The notes: generated by a model not told the origin, from the letters alone. A DNA stretch of 64,000 nt from Acidimicrobiales bacterium (GCA_014239555.1 JAAZYR010000009.1:62001-126000); one strand, 5' to 3'; numbered from the stretch's first letter, positions 15,606 through 24,893 are shown. A program made the numbers and translations.

Positions 15606-17584
15606 TGGAAAATCGATGGGACACAAAAGACGCTTCAGAATTTCCTGGGGCACTCGGCGAATGCGTCTATGGGTCAAGACTTCTCGGGTCTGAAACTGCT
15701 CTCGTTCTTCACGGAGGAGGGAACACATCGGTCAAAGCTCAAGAAGTTGACGTTCATGGTGAAGAACTTGACGTCTTGTACGTGAAAGGCAGCGGCTGGG
15801 ATCTTGCAACAATCGAACCGCAAGGTTTTGCTCCTTTGCGCCTCGATTCAGTAAAGCGTTTAGCCACTCTGCCGTCATTGACTGATACCGAAATGGTGAA
15901 TCAGTTGAGGCTTAACCTGCTTGACGCTTCCGCACCGAATCCATCGGTCGAAGCAATCTTGCATGCCTCGTTACCGTTCGTGGCTGTACAACACACTCAC
16001 GCTGACGCCGCCTTAGCTCTCACCAACACAGCTAACGGCGAGGACCGAGTTCGCGAATTATGGGGCGACAAAGTTGTGGTGGTGCCTTACGTAATGCCTG
16101 GGTTCGATCTCGCAAAGGCCTGCGCTCGTGAATTCGATCAACAATCCAATTCCCAAACAATGGCCATGGTGCTCATGAACCACGGTGTGTTCACTTTCGG
16201 TGACACGACCGAAGTGGCTTACGCAAAGATGATTGAGGTAATCACCGAGGCGGAGGAGTACCTGAAATCTGTCGCGGAGGTCGACATCGCAGCTTCTGCC
16301 GCGTTGGCTAACAGTGTGGGGACAAAAGGAGCAACCATCGACCAGGCAATCCTTCGCAACGAGCTTTCCGCCGCGGCTGGTTCCCCCATGCTCTTAGCTC
16401 GCACTGCCAACGTCCGCTCCGCCTCCTTCGCAGCGAGGACAGATGTCAAAGACGTCGCGTGTCGTGGGCCCGCGACACCTGATCACATCATCCGAACCAA
16501 GCAGTTCCCATTAGTGGGCAGAGACGTCGCAAGCTTTGTAGAGGACTACCACAAATATTTTGAGCGCAATCGAGCGCGTTTCCCCGGCATTCAGGAACTA
16601 GATCCAGCTCCTCGCGTTGTCCTCGACCCAGAGTTGGGACTCCTCACTGCGGGCAAACGGCCATCTGATTGCACAATCGCGTCAGACATTTACCTGCATA
16701 CGATCGACGTCATCGAAGCCGCAGAAGGATTAGGGGGATTCGTTGCACTTCCCGAATCAGATCTTTTTGAAGTCGAATATTGGGAACTTGAGCAAGCAAA
16801 GTTGGGGAAGTCAGGTTCAAAGCCCCCAATGTCCGGCGAAGTTGCTTTAGTTACCGGCTCCTCGTCGGGCATTGGTCGCGCTTGTGCGCAAGCTCTTCTC
16901 AAGGAAGGCGCCACTGTCATTGGCATAGACATCAGTACCCCTCCGGCTGGCGGAGACAACGATCCGTCATTTTATGAATTGGCCGCAGATGTCACAGACG
17001 CCGACGCACTGCGCTCTGCTGTCGATGCTGGAGTTCAGCGGTTTGGCGGCATCGACATGGTGGTCGCTGCCGCCGGCGTTTTCGGTGCGTCAGACCACAT
17101 CGCTGATCTGGTTCAGGGCGACTGGGACGATACGTTGGCCGTGAACTTGAACGGGGTGACGAATTTGCTTCAGGCCACTCACCCATTTCTTCGCTTGGCG
17201 CCTAGCGGTGGTCGTGTGCTTTTAGTCGGATCAAAGAATGTGTCGGCGCCGGGGAAAGGCGCAGCCGCGTACAGCACCTCCAAAGCAGCGATGACTCAAC
17301 TTGGGCGGGTCGCTGCACTGGAGTGGGCCGACGATGGGATCGTTGTAAACACCATTCATCCTGATGGCGTGTTTGACACGGGTCTGTGGTCCAACGACCT
17401 CATTGAAGAAAGAGCAGCAAACTACGGATTGACAGCCGATGAGTACAGGGCGCGCAACCTTCTCGGCCGAGAAATCACTAGTCGCGATATTGGGGAGCTC
17501 GTGGCAACGATGTGCGGCCACTCGTTTAGCCGAATAACTGGCGCTCAGATTCCCATAGATGGTGGCAGTGACCGAGTGATCTGA
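15605..17584 (+). CDS. Class II aldolase / short-chain dehydrogenase fusion
   Basis: A 659-residue two-domain enzyme. The N-terminal ~400 residues are class II aldolase/adducin, with Zn ligands H130/H132 (QHTHADAAL) and H193 (MNHGVFTFGD) and E117 as candidate acid-base. The C-terminal SDR domain starts near 411, with TGSSSGIG (417-424), S543, Y556 and K560. The architecture matches the bifunctional rhamnulose-1-phosphate aldolase/dehydrogenase group. Coupling to mtnA (1-nt overlap) suggests the substrate is 5-methylthioribulose- or 5-deoxyribulose-1-phosphate, split to DHAP and an aldehyde that the SDR domain could oxidise or reduce. No rhamnose isomerase or kinase is nearby. Substrate is inferred from context only. 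Confidence 0.85.
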   Translation: MENRWDTKDASEFPGALGECVYGSRLLGSETALVLHGGGNTSVKAQEVDVHGEELDVLYVKGSGWDLATIEPQGFAPLRLDSVKRLATLPSLTDTEMVNQLRLNLLDASAPNPSVEAILHASLPFVAVQHTHADAALALTNTANGEDRVRELWGDKVVVVPYVMPGFDLAKACAREFDQQSNSQTMAMVLMNHGVFTFGDTTEVAYAKMIEVITEAEEYLKSVAEVDIAASAALANSVGTKGATIDQAILRNELSAAAGSPMLLARTANVRSASFAARTDVKDVACRGPATPDHIIRTKQFPLVGRDVASFVEDYHKYFERNRARFPGIQELDPAPRVVLDPELGLLTAGKRPSDCTIASDIYLHTIDVIEAAEGLGGFVALPESDLFEVEYWELEQAKLGKSGSKPPMSGEVALVTGSSSGIGRACAQALLKEGATVIGIDISTPPAGGDNDPSFYELAADVTDADALRSAVDAGVQRFGGIDMVVAAAGVFGASDHIADLVQGDWDDTLAVNLNGVTNLLQATHPFLRLAPSGGRVLLVGSKNVSAPGKGAAAYSTSKAAMTQLGRVAALEWADDGIVVNTIHPDGVFDTGLWSNDLIEERAANYGLTADEYRARNLLGREITSRDIGELVATMCGHSFSRITGAQIPIDGGSDRVI

Positions 17585-17595
17585 CCGACGATTTA

Positions 17596-19107
17596 CTAAT
17601 CGGTGATCCCTGCCATTAACAGACCAACTTTCTCACGAGTGGCGACGTTCGCGTCAAGGACATCAACGAGTTTGCCGTCGTAGAGAACTGCCACGCGGTC
17701 AGCAAGACTAAGGATTTCGTCGAGTTCGGCCGATACAAGCAGCACCGCGGCCCCTTTGTCGCGTTGTTCCACGATTCGACGGTGGATGAATTCGATAGCT
17801 CCAATATCAATGCCGCGAGTTGGTTGGGCAGCGACCAAGAGCTTGATGTGCGAACTGAATTCGCGACCGACGATCAACTTTTGTTTGTTTCCCCCGCTCA
17901 AGCTTGAGGCAGCCACGTTGACGCTAGGGGTTCGAACATCGAATTCTTCGACTACAGATTGGGCATGTTCGTATATGACTTCTCGGCGCATAATGCCTCG
18001 GCTCGAAAAGGGTGGGCGGTGATAGCGGTTGAGCACAGAATTTTCGGCAAGTGAATAGGCGGCGATTATGCCGTGCTTTTCGCGATCTTCAGGGATATGC
18101 CCAACGTCGTTTTCTGCGATCTGCCGGGTCGAATTATTCGTTAATGGTTTGCCCGCTATTGCCATGGCACCGGCCGCTACATGCCGCAGACCGGTGATTG
18201 CTTCCACCAATTCTCGTTGACCGTTTCCTTCGACCCCAGCCACACCCACTATTTCACCGGCTCGCACTTGGAGACTTACCCCATCAACGGCAAGTTGGCC
18301 TCGGTTGTCATTGACTTTCAAGTCATCAACTTGCAGCACGACATCCCCTGGCTGCGCGGTCGATTTTTCGACGCGAAGCACGACGCTACGTCCGACCATC
18401 ATTTCGGCGAGACCGCTTTCGGTGGCCTGTTCGGGTGTCGTGGTTCCCACCACACGACCTTCGCGCAAGACCACGATGTCGTCCGCAATTGCGAGAACCT
18501 CTCGCAGCTTGTGAGTAATGAAGACGATACCTACACCAGTTTCGGTCAAACCGCGAAGAACAGTTAACAGATGGTCTGCTTCTTGTGGGGTCAAAACTCC
18601 GGTTGGTTCGTCCAAAATCAGAACATCTGCGTTTCGATACAGCGCTTTTAGTATCTCAACCCTTTGTTGCATGCCAACGGGAAGGTCTTCAACTAACGCG
18701 TCTGGATCGACTTCCAGCCCGTATCTTTCGGAAAGTTCAACGACGCGAAGACGTGCTTCGTCAAGATCTACTAGACCTCGTTTCGTTGGCTCTGCCCCCA
18801 AGACAATGTTCTCGACAACACGCATGGGAGGCACCAATTGAAAGTGCTGATGCACCATCCCAATGCCCCGAGAAATGGCATCATCAGGTCCGTGGAGGTC
18901 GACGACTTCGTCTTTGATGATGATCTGACCGCCGTCGGGTCGATACATACCGAATAAGACGTTTACGAGCGTGCTCTTGCCGGCCCCATTTTCACCCAAC
19001 AGAGCTAAAATCCGGCCCGGTTTCAGTTCTACGGATATGTCGTCGTTGGCAAGAACCCCCGGGAATCTCTTTGTCACGTTTCGCGCCGCGAGGAGAAGGT
19101 CAGTCAC
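17596..19107 (-). CDS. Nucleoside/sugar ABC importer, ATP-binding protein
   Basis: A 503-residue protein with two ABC cassettes, as in RbsA and NupA/YufO. Cassette 1 has an intact Walker A (G38-T46) and a signature-like VGMQQRVEILKAL. Cassette 2 has a degenerate P-loop (GVEGNGQREL) and LSGGNKQKLIVGREF. That asymmetry is normal for this family. It is the last gene of the BMP-permease-permease-ATPase operon and starts 2 nt after the upstream permease. It faces the aldolase fusion convergently across 11 nt. Confidence 0.93.
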   Translation of the reverse strand: MTDLLLAARNVTKRFPGVLANDDISVELKPGRILALLGENGAGKSTLVNVLFGMYRPDGGQIIIKDEVVDLHGPDDAISRGIGMVHQHFQLVPPMRVVENIVLGAEPTKRGLVDLDEARLRVVELSERYGLEVDPDALVEDLPVGMQQRVEILKALYRNADVLILDEPTGVLTPQEADHLLTVLRGLTETGVGIVFITHKLREVLAIADDIVVLREGRVVGTTTPEQATESGLAEMMVGRSVVLRVEKSTAQPGDVVLQVDDLKVNDNRGQLAVDGVSLQVRAGEIVGVAGVEGNGQRELVEAITGLRHVAAGAMAIAGKPLTNNSTRQIAENDVGHIPEDREKHGIIAAYSLAENSVLNRYHRPPFSSRGIMRREVIYEHAQSVVEEFDVRTPSVNVAASSLSGGNKQKLIVGREFSSHIKLLVAAQPTRGIDIGAIEFIHRRIVEQRDKGAAVLLVSAELDEILSLADRVAVLYDGKLVDVLDANVATREKVGLLMAGITD

Positions 19108-19109
19108 GT

Positions 19110-20102
19110 TCAGCCCTTCTCGTAGGTTTGTCCAAGGGCAGCTGGGTCTCGCATGGATCCCATCAGACCGCTGAGCGCAACAACGATGATCGTTACGACG
19201 AATGGCAACATCCCAACAAATTGAGGTGGTATGTCAAAGACGCTGTTGAGTTGGAAGTGATTTTGCAGCGCTGTAGTAAAGCCAAAAAATAATGCCGCTG
19301 CGTATGCCCCAAAGGGATTACGCCGCCCAAAAATCATGACCGCCAGGGCCAAGAATCCTCGCCCTCCAGACATTGCGCGACTAAAGGTGCCGACGGCTTC
19401 TAGCGCTAAATATGAGCCCCCGAGGCCTGCGAATCCACCAGCGAGCGTGACGTTGAGGTACCGCAACCGCAACACGTCAATTCCGACGGTGTCTGCTGCG
19501 CCGGGGTGTTCGCCAATCGCACGGGTTCGCATTCCCCACACCGAACGGAATAGCGCAATGTGAACTATCACTAGTAAGGCCATCGTGAGGTAGGTGATTG
19601 GTGGTCGGCTAAAGAACACCGTTCCGACCAACGGAAGGTCGGCGAGTGCGCCAAGGTCAATGTTTGTGTATTTGCTGACGCCCAACGATCGGCTGCGGTC
19701 GTAGAAGAACGAGGTCAGACCTAGGGCTCCGATGTTCAGCACCGTTCCGGCGATGATTTGATCGACTTTGAGGCCCACCGCCATCGCAGCCAACATCCAA
19801 CCCATAGTGAGTCCAGTTGCTATACCCGCCATCGCGCCCATGAACAGTGAGCCCGTGATGGAGGTAACCGTGAACGCGAAGAACGCCGACATCAAAAACT
19901 GGCCTTCAATACCGATGTTGACAACGCCGGAACGTTCGCCGATCATCCCGCACATCGCACCTAATGCCAGCAGAGTCGCGGCTCGAACCGTTCCAGCTAG
20001 GACAGCCGTAGTTTGTGGGCCGTTGGCTGAGTAGAAAGTCCAGATCAGAACAATGAGCAGCGTGGCTGCGATCCATAGCAGTCGGCGTTGGTGGGTCTTC
20101 AT
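19110..20102 (-). CDS. Nucleoside ABC importer, permease subunit 2
   Basis: A 330-residue membrane protein of the BPD_transp_2 family (NupQ/YufQ-like). It has about eight to ten hydrophobic segments and the family block GEHPGAADTVGIDVLRLR that contacts the ATPase. It overlaps the upstream permease by 4 nt (ATGA-type junction at 20099-20102). It forms the heteromeric channel with that permease; the BMP lipoprotein delivers substrate. Confidence 0.92.
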   Translation of the reverse strand: MKTHQRRLLWIAATLLIVLIWTFYSANGPQTTAVLAGTVRAATLLALGAMCGMIGERSGVVNIGIEGQFLMSAFFAFTVTSITGSLFMGAMAGIATGLTMGWMLAAMAVGLKVDQIIAGTVLNIGALGLTSFFYDRSRSLGVSKYTNIDLGALADLPLVGTVFFSRPPITYLTMALLVIVHIALFRSVWGMRTRAIGEHPGAADTVGIDVLRLRYLNVTLAGGFAGLGGSYLALEAVGTFSRAMSGGRGFLALAVMIFGRRNPFGAYAAALFFGFTTALQNHFQLNSVFDIPPQFVGMLPFVVTIIVVALSGLMGSMRDPAALGQTYEKG

Positions 20103-21169
20103 GAGTTACCCCATCCCGCGCCCAGTCGGAGTTGTTCTGAGTCCCCTTGACGCATACGAAGGAGCCAACGCACAATCATCGGGGCGGCGACGAAAAAGAG
20201 GATGAGGGCCTGAATAACGTCAATAAGCTCAGGGGCTACGCCCGCTTTGAATTGCATTCTCGACGCACCGGCTTCCATCAATCCCACCAACAAAGCGGCA
20301 GGTATGACACCCAGTGGGTTGGCTCGAGCTAACAGCGCGATCGTGATGCCTTCAAATCCGAGGCCGACGTTCACCCCAGCCTCGAATCGGCCATCGACAC
20401 CGAGACTTTCTACGGCACCGCCTAGCGCTGCGAGCATCCCCGCTACTGCCATGGTGGAGGCCATGATCCAGCCCACTTTGATCCCTGCGTAGTGTGCAGC
20501 GTTTCTGTTTTGGCCGACGCTACGAACTTCAAATCCGTAGGTGGTTCTTTCAAGGATCATCCAGCATCCCGCAGCGGTAAGTACCGCCAAGAGAAACCCC
20601 ACCGGTATGGCACCAAACGTGGGGATAGTGGCCGAATCTTCAACCAATGGAGTTCGGGCCACAATGTTGTTGCCCGAATTGTCTTTCCACGGATTAGCGG
20701 AGAGCCAATCGGTGAGGTTTCCTCCAACGAAGTTGAGCATGATCGTGACAATCACCTCGTGAGCACCAGTAGTTGCCTTTAGTGCCCCTGCGATGCCACC
20801 CCATATGGCGCCGGCGAGTGCTCCAGCTATGAGCGCAGCGGGTAAATGAATGAACATTGGCAATCCGTCGACGCCGAAACCAACAGCAGCGGCGAACACT
20901 GCGCCTACTAGTAATTGACCTTGACCTCCGATGTTGAATAAGCCGGCTTTAAAGGCAAACGCAACAGCCAATCCACCGAAAATTAGAGGCGTGGCTTTTT
21001 GTAAGGTGCGTAGCAGTGCGTCTCCATCACCAAGTCCGCCTTGGAGGAGTGAGGAATACGCTGTGATAGGGGATGCGTTCTGAGAGACGATCAGGATGGC
21101 CCCGATCAAAAGACCAAGAATTACTGCTGCCAAAGGAACGGCAACGCTGCGGAGTATGGAACGGCTCAT
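20099..21169 (-). CDS. Nucleoside ABC importer, permease subunit 1
   Basis: A 356-residue membrane permease (NupP/YufP-like) with many hydrophobic segments. Typical blocks are FKAGLFNIGGQGQLLVGA and VRSVGQNRNAAHYAGIKVGW. The frame is open to an ATG at 21190, but that codon lies in the loop of the intercistronic hairpin (21180-21210). ATG 21169 gives the normal N-terminus (MSRSILRS) and is preferred. It lies second in the operon after the lipoprotein gene. Confidence 0.92.
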   Translation of the reverse strand: MSRSILRSVAVPLAAVILGLLIGAILIVSQNASPITAYSSLLQGGLGDGDALLRTLQKATPLIFGGLAVAFAFKAGLFNIGGQGQLLVGAVFAAAVGFGVDGLPMFIHLPAALIAGALAGAIWGGIAGALKATTGAHEVIVTIMLNFVGGNLTDWLSANPWKDNSGNNIVARTPLVEDSATIPTFGAIPVGFLLAVLTAAGCWMILERTTYGFEVRSVGQNRNAAHYAGIKVGWIMASTMAVAGMLAALGGAVESLGVDGRFEAGVNVGLGFEGITIALLARANPLGVIPAALLVGLMEAGASRMQFKAGVAPELIDVIQALILFFVAAPMIVRWLLRMRQGDSEQLRLGAGWGNS

Positions 21170-21179
21170 GACGCGACTC

Positions 21180-21210
21180 GGGGGCACCATCCACAGTGGA
21201 CAGTGCCCCC
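21180..21210 (-). promoter_or_regulatory. Intercistronic hairpin between binding-protein and permease genes
   Basis: A perfect 8-bp G+C-rich stem (GGGGGCAC at 21180-21187, GTGCCCCC at 21203-21210) encloses a 5-bp inner stem (TCCAC/GTGGA) with symmetric CA/CA bulges. It sits in the 60-nt gap after the lipoprotein stop. It has no T-tract, so it is better read as an mRNA-stabilising or partial-attenuation element, as known between binding-protein and permease genes of other ABC operons. Confidence 0.7.
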
Positions 21211-21229
21211 ATTCAAGTCGAAATTTCTA

Positions 21230-22246
21230 TCAAGGCATCGGATTTATGGAACCGTCTTCCAGTCCTGCCATGACTTCCTCAAGGGTCGCCCGCATTTCAC
21301 TGGTAACAACGCCGTCGAAATCATGGAACGGGGCTAAGCCAACTTCACCGAAGTAGTTTCCGCCTTCCATTGTCCCGGCATAGGCCTGGGCGATCAGTTC
21401 CGATACTCCCACATCGATGAGCTTCATTGCGCTGGTCACCAGGCAAGGATGTGCTTCGGGCACGGTGAACCATTGGTCTTGGTCAACGCCTACACACAGG
21501 GCTCCAGCTTCACCAGCTACCTCAATAAGTGCACCATTACCAGTGGCGCCACCTGCACCGAAGATGACGTCGGCACCTTGGTCAAGGGCTTGACGGCTCG
21601 TGGTAGCTCCCCATTCAGGGTCACCGAACGCTACGTCAAGACCACCTGGGTGATAGGTCGAAATAGTTTCCACTCCGGGGTTGGTGTAACGGGCACCGTT
21701 TTCCCAACCCTCTTTAAAGAACACAACTGGAGGGACTAAATCGGTGCCAAGAACTGCTCCCACGATGTTGGTTTCTGTCAACATTCCTGCGAGCGCTCCC
21801 GCCATAAAGCCGGCATTGGCTTCGGGGAACATCAACCCTGCGAGGTTGGGAAGGGCTTCGTTCTGCCACTGGTCAACGCCAATGAACATCACATCAGGGT
21901 TGGCTTTCGCTGCTTCGATGGTCGCTTCGCCCAAGCCGAAACCGACAGTAACGATGATTTTCGCCCCGTCGTCAAGGAAGAGTTGGATGTTGTTTCCGTA
22001 GTCCTTGGATTCTTCAGTCTCGATATATGTGGCAGTGGCGGAAGCAGGGATATCCGCGGCACCTTTCTCAGCGCCTTCCCATGCCGATTGGTTAAAACTT
22101 TTGTCATCGACTTTGCCGGTATCAGTGACCAGCCCAATTTTGTATCCGCCAGATACTCCACCTCCACCATCGCTACCGCACGCAGTAGCAGTAAAAAGTC
22201 CGAATACCGCCAATAAGGCGAAAAGATGTCGCCACTTCAAAGCCAT
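21230..22246 (-). CDS. BMP-family nucleoside-binding lipoprotein
   Basis: Substrate-binding subunit of the ABC importer, anchored outside the membrane. It has 338 residues with a signal peptide ending in a lipobox, TATAC with C23 as the lipidated cysteine, then a Gly/Ser linker. The mature part matches the Bmp/PnrA purine-nucleoside receptor family (YKIGLVTDTGKVDDKSFNQSA, the GFGLGEATIEAA and FIGVDQW blocks). ATG 22246 has an AAGGA Shine-Dalgarno 8 nt upstream. It is the first gene of the four-gene operon and would need the highest expression, consistent with the downstream hairpin. Confidence 0.94.
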   Translation of the reverse strand: MALKWRHLFALLAVFGLFTATACGSDGGGGVSGGYKIGLVTDTGKVDDKSFNQSAWEGAEKGAADIPASATATYIETEESKDYGNNIQLFLDDGAKIIVTVGFGLGEATIEAAKANPDVMFIGVDQWQNEALPNLAGLMFPEANAGFMAGALAGMLTETNIVGAVLGTDLVPPVVFFKEGWENGARYTNPGVETISTYHPGGLDVAFGDPEWGATTSRQALDQGADVIFGAGGATGNGALIEVAGEAGALCVGVDQDQWFTVPEAHPCLVTSAMKLIDVGVSELIAQAYAGTMEGGNYFGEVGLAPFHDFDGVVTSEMRATLEEVMAGLEDGSINPMP

Positions 22247-22352
22247 GTTTGCATCCTTAGGTCTTGAGGCATCGTCTCGTCCCGAAACAATTGCCGACCC
22301 TGACCCTAGTTGCGCACGGGTGCCTTCTGAGGACCAACGTGAAGTTTCGTGG

Positions 22353-22967
22353 TCATATCGCGTGTTGGCGAATCCAGGTGTGCATTGCTATACCTGAAGC
22401 AACTCCAGCGTTGATTGATCGAGTGGAGCCAAATTGAGTGATCGACAGCACTAATTTGGCGCTCTCTCGCACCTCAGAAGACAACCCGGGGCCTTCTTGC
22501 CCAAAGACCAACACGCACTTTCGTGGGAGTGGAGTTGTTTCGATTGGTTGTGCTCCGGGGAGGTTATCGACGCCTACGACCGAGATATCTCGGTTAGCCA
22601 TGGATCTAACGAAATCTTCCACCGTCGGATGGTGCTCTAAGTGTTGATATCGGTCGGTAACCATCGCTCCGCGACGGTTCCACTTTCGCTGACCAACAAT
22701 ATGAACGGCTGATGCCAAAAAGGCATTGGCGTTGCGAACGACGGTCCCGATGTTGAGGTCGTGTTGCCAGTTCTCAATCGCCACATGGAATGGGTGCCGT
22801 TTCGAATCAAGATCGGCGACGATAGCTTCACGTCGCCAATATCGGTAGGTGTCCAAAACGTTGCGCCGGTCACCGTCGCGTAAGAGTTCAGGGTCGTAGT
22901 GGTCACCTTCGGGCCATGGAAGAGGGTGCGGCCCAAGCCCAACTTCTGCGTCGAGGTAATCGGCCAT
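22353..22967 (-). CDS. SpoU/TrmH-family RNA 2'-O-methyltransferase
   Basis: A SPOUT (knotted) S-adenosylmethionine methyltransferase of 204 residues. The three SpoU motifs are present: N72-x-GTVVRNANAF (motif 1), VFGQEGPGLS (motif 2) and RSINAGVASGIAMH (motif 3, with Ile in place of the usual Val). It lacks the N-terminal RNA-binding domain of RlmB/TsnR. Its target, tRNA or rRNA ribose, cannot be assigned. It starts 21 nt after the epimerase gene on the same strand. Confidence 0.88.
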   Translation of the reverse strand: MADYLDAEVGLGPHPLPWPEGDHYDPELLRDGDRRNVLDTYRYWRREAIVADLDSKRHPFHVAIENWQHDLNIGTVVRNANAFLASAVHIVGQRKWNRRGAMVTDRYQHLEHHPTVEDFVRSMANRDISVVGVDNLPGAQPIETTPLPRKCVLVFGQEGPGLSSEVRESAKLVLSITQFGSTRSINAGVASGIAMHTWIRQHAI

Positions 22968-22988
22968 TTCTCTCTGTTCCCTTGGGTT

Positions 22989-23390
22989 CTATTCTTCAAC
23001 CAGTTCGATCAAGGTCCCGAAACTGCCTTTGGGGTGGATAAAAGCCACCGTCGTACCGCGTGACCCAGGACGGGGCGCCTGGTCGATCGGGGTCGCCCCT
23101 GCGGCAATCATTGCGTCCATGGCAGCTCGACAATCATCAACTCGATACCCGATGTGGTGCAGGCCTTCACCTCTTTTTTCGAGGTGTTTCGCGATGGGAG
23201 AATCTGGACGGGTTGCGGCCGTGAGTTGGATATAGCTGTCTGCAACTTTTAGGAGTGCTTCTTCCACACCATCACTGTCGACCGTCTCGCGATGGTGCAC
23301 TGCGGCCCCGAACGCTTGCTGGTAGTAGGCGATGGCCGCGTCAAGATCATGAACAGCTATTGCCACGTGATCAATTTCGGTAAGGATCAT
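22989..23390 (-). CDS. mce: Methylmalonyl/ethylmalonyl-CoA epimerase
   Basis: Epimerises (2R/2S)-methylmalonyl-CoA and, in the ethylmalonyl-CoA pathway, ethylmalonyl-CoA. It is a 133-residue VOC protein with the metal ligand pattern of the family: H8 (EIDHVAIAV), GEGLHHIGYRV in the middle, and TLIELVEE at the end. ATG 23390 is chosen because GGGAG lies 6 nt upstream; a TTG two codons earlier is in frame. It directly follows ccr (2-nt gap), which strongly supports the pathway assignment. Confidence 0.92.
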   Translation of the reverse strand: MILTEIDHVAIAVHDLDAAIAYYQQAFGAAVHHRETVDSDGVEEALLKVADSYIQLTAATRPDSPIAKHLEKRGEGLHHIGYRVDDCRAAMDAMIAAGATPIDQAPRPGSRGTTVAFIHPKGSFGTLIELVEE

Positions 23391-23392
23391 GG

Positions 23393-24757
23393 TCAACTCC
23401 CAGCCACCTTCTCAAGTGACTCAGTATGACGTTGGAACAATGTGATTTTGTTCTCACCAACAGCTTCGCGCTTTTCGGGATTGCTTATTCCGAGGCCGGA
23501 CTCGGGGGCTAAACACAGCACTCCGAGCTTGCCTTCGTGCCGGTTGTGATGCACCTGGTACGCCGCTTCGCCAACGTCGACTAGCGGGAACGTCTTCGAA
23601 AGAGTGGGTTGGATTCGTCCCTGATCAATAAGCCGGTTCATTTCCCACGCTTCCGCGTAGTTGGCGAAGTGGCTGGAAACAATTTGTTTGAGCCGCATCC
23701 AGAGGTGGCGGTTGTCGTATTCGATCATGTAACCGGTAGTTGCGGCACACGTGACGATTTTGCCACCACGTTTAGTGACGAACACCGAAGCACCCATTGT
23801 TGACCGGCCGGGGTGTTCGAACACGATGTTTGGGTCGTCTCCGATGAAGCCACGCACCTGCTTACCTAGACGACGCCATTCTCTTTCATCTTGAGTGTGC
23901 TCATCTGTCCAAAATTGATAGTTCTCTTCGCTGCGGTCAATCACATGCTCAACGCCGAGTTCATGCAGTAAGTCAACCTTTTCTGGTGAGCTGACCACCC
24001 CTATGGGCGTGCCACCACCGTTTTGAACGAGTTGACAGGCGTAGCCACCAAGCCCACCTGACGCACCCCAAATCAGAACGTTGTCGCCCTGTTTCATTCT
24101 GGCCGCGTTGTCGCCGACAAGCATGCGGTAGGACGTTGACCCACAAAGAGCATTGACGGCTGATTCTTCCCATGTCAGATGAGCTGGTTTGGGCATCAGC
24201 TGGTTCGCTTTCACGATTGAAAGATCAGCGAGCCCACCGAAATTACTCTCGAATCCCCATATTCTTTGGTTTGAGGCCAGCATCGAATCTTCATGAGCGG
24301 CTGGGTCCTGATCGTCGACGTAGTTGCAGTGGACTGCGACCCGGTCGCCTGGGTTCCAGTTACGTACGGCGGATCCAACTTTCAGCACGACTCCCGAAGC
24401 GTCAGACCCTATGACGTGATAATCGAGTGCATGGCGGGCTCCCCAACTACTTTCGCGACCAAGGCGGTCAAGAAATCCGAACGTTGGTAGTGGTTCGAAG
24501 ATTGAGGTCCACACCGTGTTGAAGTTGATCGAACTTGCCATCACTGCGAGATAGACCTCGTCGGGCGCAAGTTCAGGAGTAGCCACATCAGCCACGCGTA
24601 TCGACTCTCGCGGATCTTTTTCAAAGGATTCACGGTCCTCGAACATGTTTTGTTCGTCGCGCTGCACAAACGCAGCCCTATAGCTCTCCGGAATTGGAAG
24701 AGCAGCGATATCTTCGCCGGACGCGTCTGCCTGTATGGCCTCAAGGATGTGCTGCAT
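23393..24757 (-). CDS. ccr: Crotonyl-CoA carboxylase/reductase
   Basis: Reductive carboxylation of crotonyl-CoA to ethylmalonyl-CoA with NADPH and CO2, the key step of the ethylmalonyl-CoA pathway. The 454-residue medium-chain dehydrogenase-fold protein has INFNTVWTSIFEP, GSDASGVVLKVG, IWGFESNFGG, VLIWGASGGLGGYACQL (NADPH-binding) and VFEHPGRSTMGASVFV. ATG 24757 is supported by a -10 box TAACTT 7 nt upstream. The frame stays open through the divergent thiolase start, but that extension is not real. It forms an operon with mce and faces the thiolase gene. Confidence 0.95.
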   Translation of the reverse strand: MQHILEAIQADASGEDIAALPIPESYRAAFVQRDEQNMFEDRESFEKDPRESIRVADVATPELAPDEVYLAVMASSINFNTVWTSIFEPLPTFGFLDRLGRESSWGARHALDYHVIGSDASGVVLKVGSAVRNWNPGDRVAVHCNYVDDQDPAAHEDSMLASNQRIWGFESNFGGLADLSIVKANQLMPKPAHLTWEESAVNALCGSTSYRMLVGDNAARMKQGDNVLIWGASGGLGGYACQLVQNGGGTPIGVVSSPEKVDLLHELGVEHVIDRSEENYQFWTDEHTQDEREWRRLGKQVRGFIGDDPNIVFEHPGRSTMGASVFVTKRGGKIVTCAATTGYMIEYDNRHLWMRLKQIVSSHFANYAEAWEMNRLIDQGRIQPTLSKTFPLVDVGEAAYQVHHNRHEGKLGVLCLAPESGLGISNPEKREAVGENKITLFQRHTESLEKVAGS

Positions 24758-24764
24758 AGAAGAC

Positions 24765-24770
24765 AAGTTA
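24765..24770 (-). promoter_or_regulatory. -10 hexamer of leaderless ccr promoter
   Basis: TAACTT on the minus strand, 7 nt before ATG 24757. The divergent region (24758-24893) also carries a TACACT that could be the -10 of the thiolase gene. Confidence 0.45.
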
Positions 24771-24893
24771 CTCTCCGGTAACGTAGGTTTGGTTAATCGT
24801 AGCGAGAGTTGGTCAATTCGCCCAAGCACTGACCGGCCACGAAATCTACACTCACAGACGTAGAAGACGAAAAACGCAGACGAAAAGGAACAC

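Noticed and set aside
15605-17584. Rhamnulose-1-phosphate aldolase as a firm name
   Set aside because: The architecture fits, but no rhamnose isomerase, kinase or transporter is adjacent, and mtnA is coupled instead.
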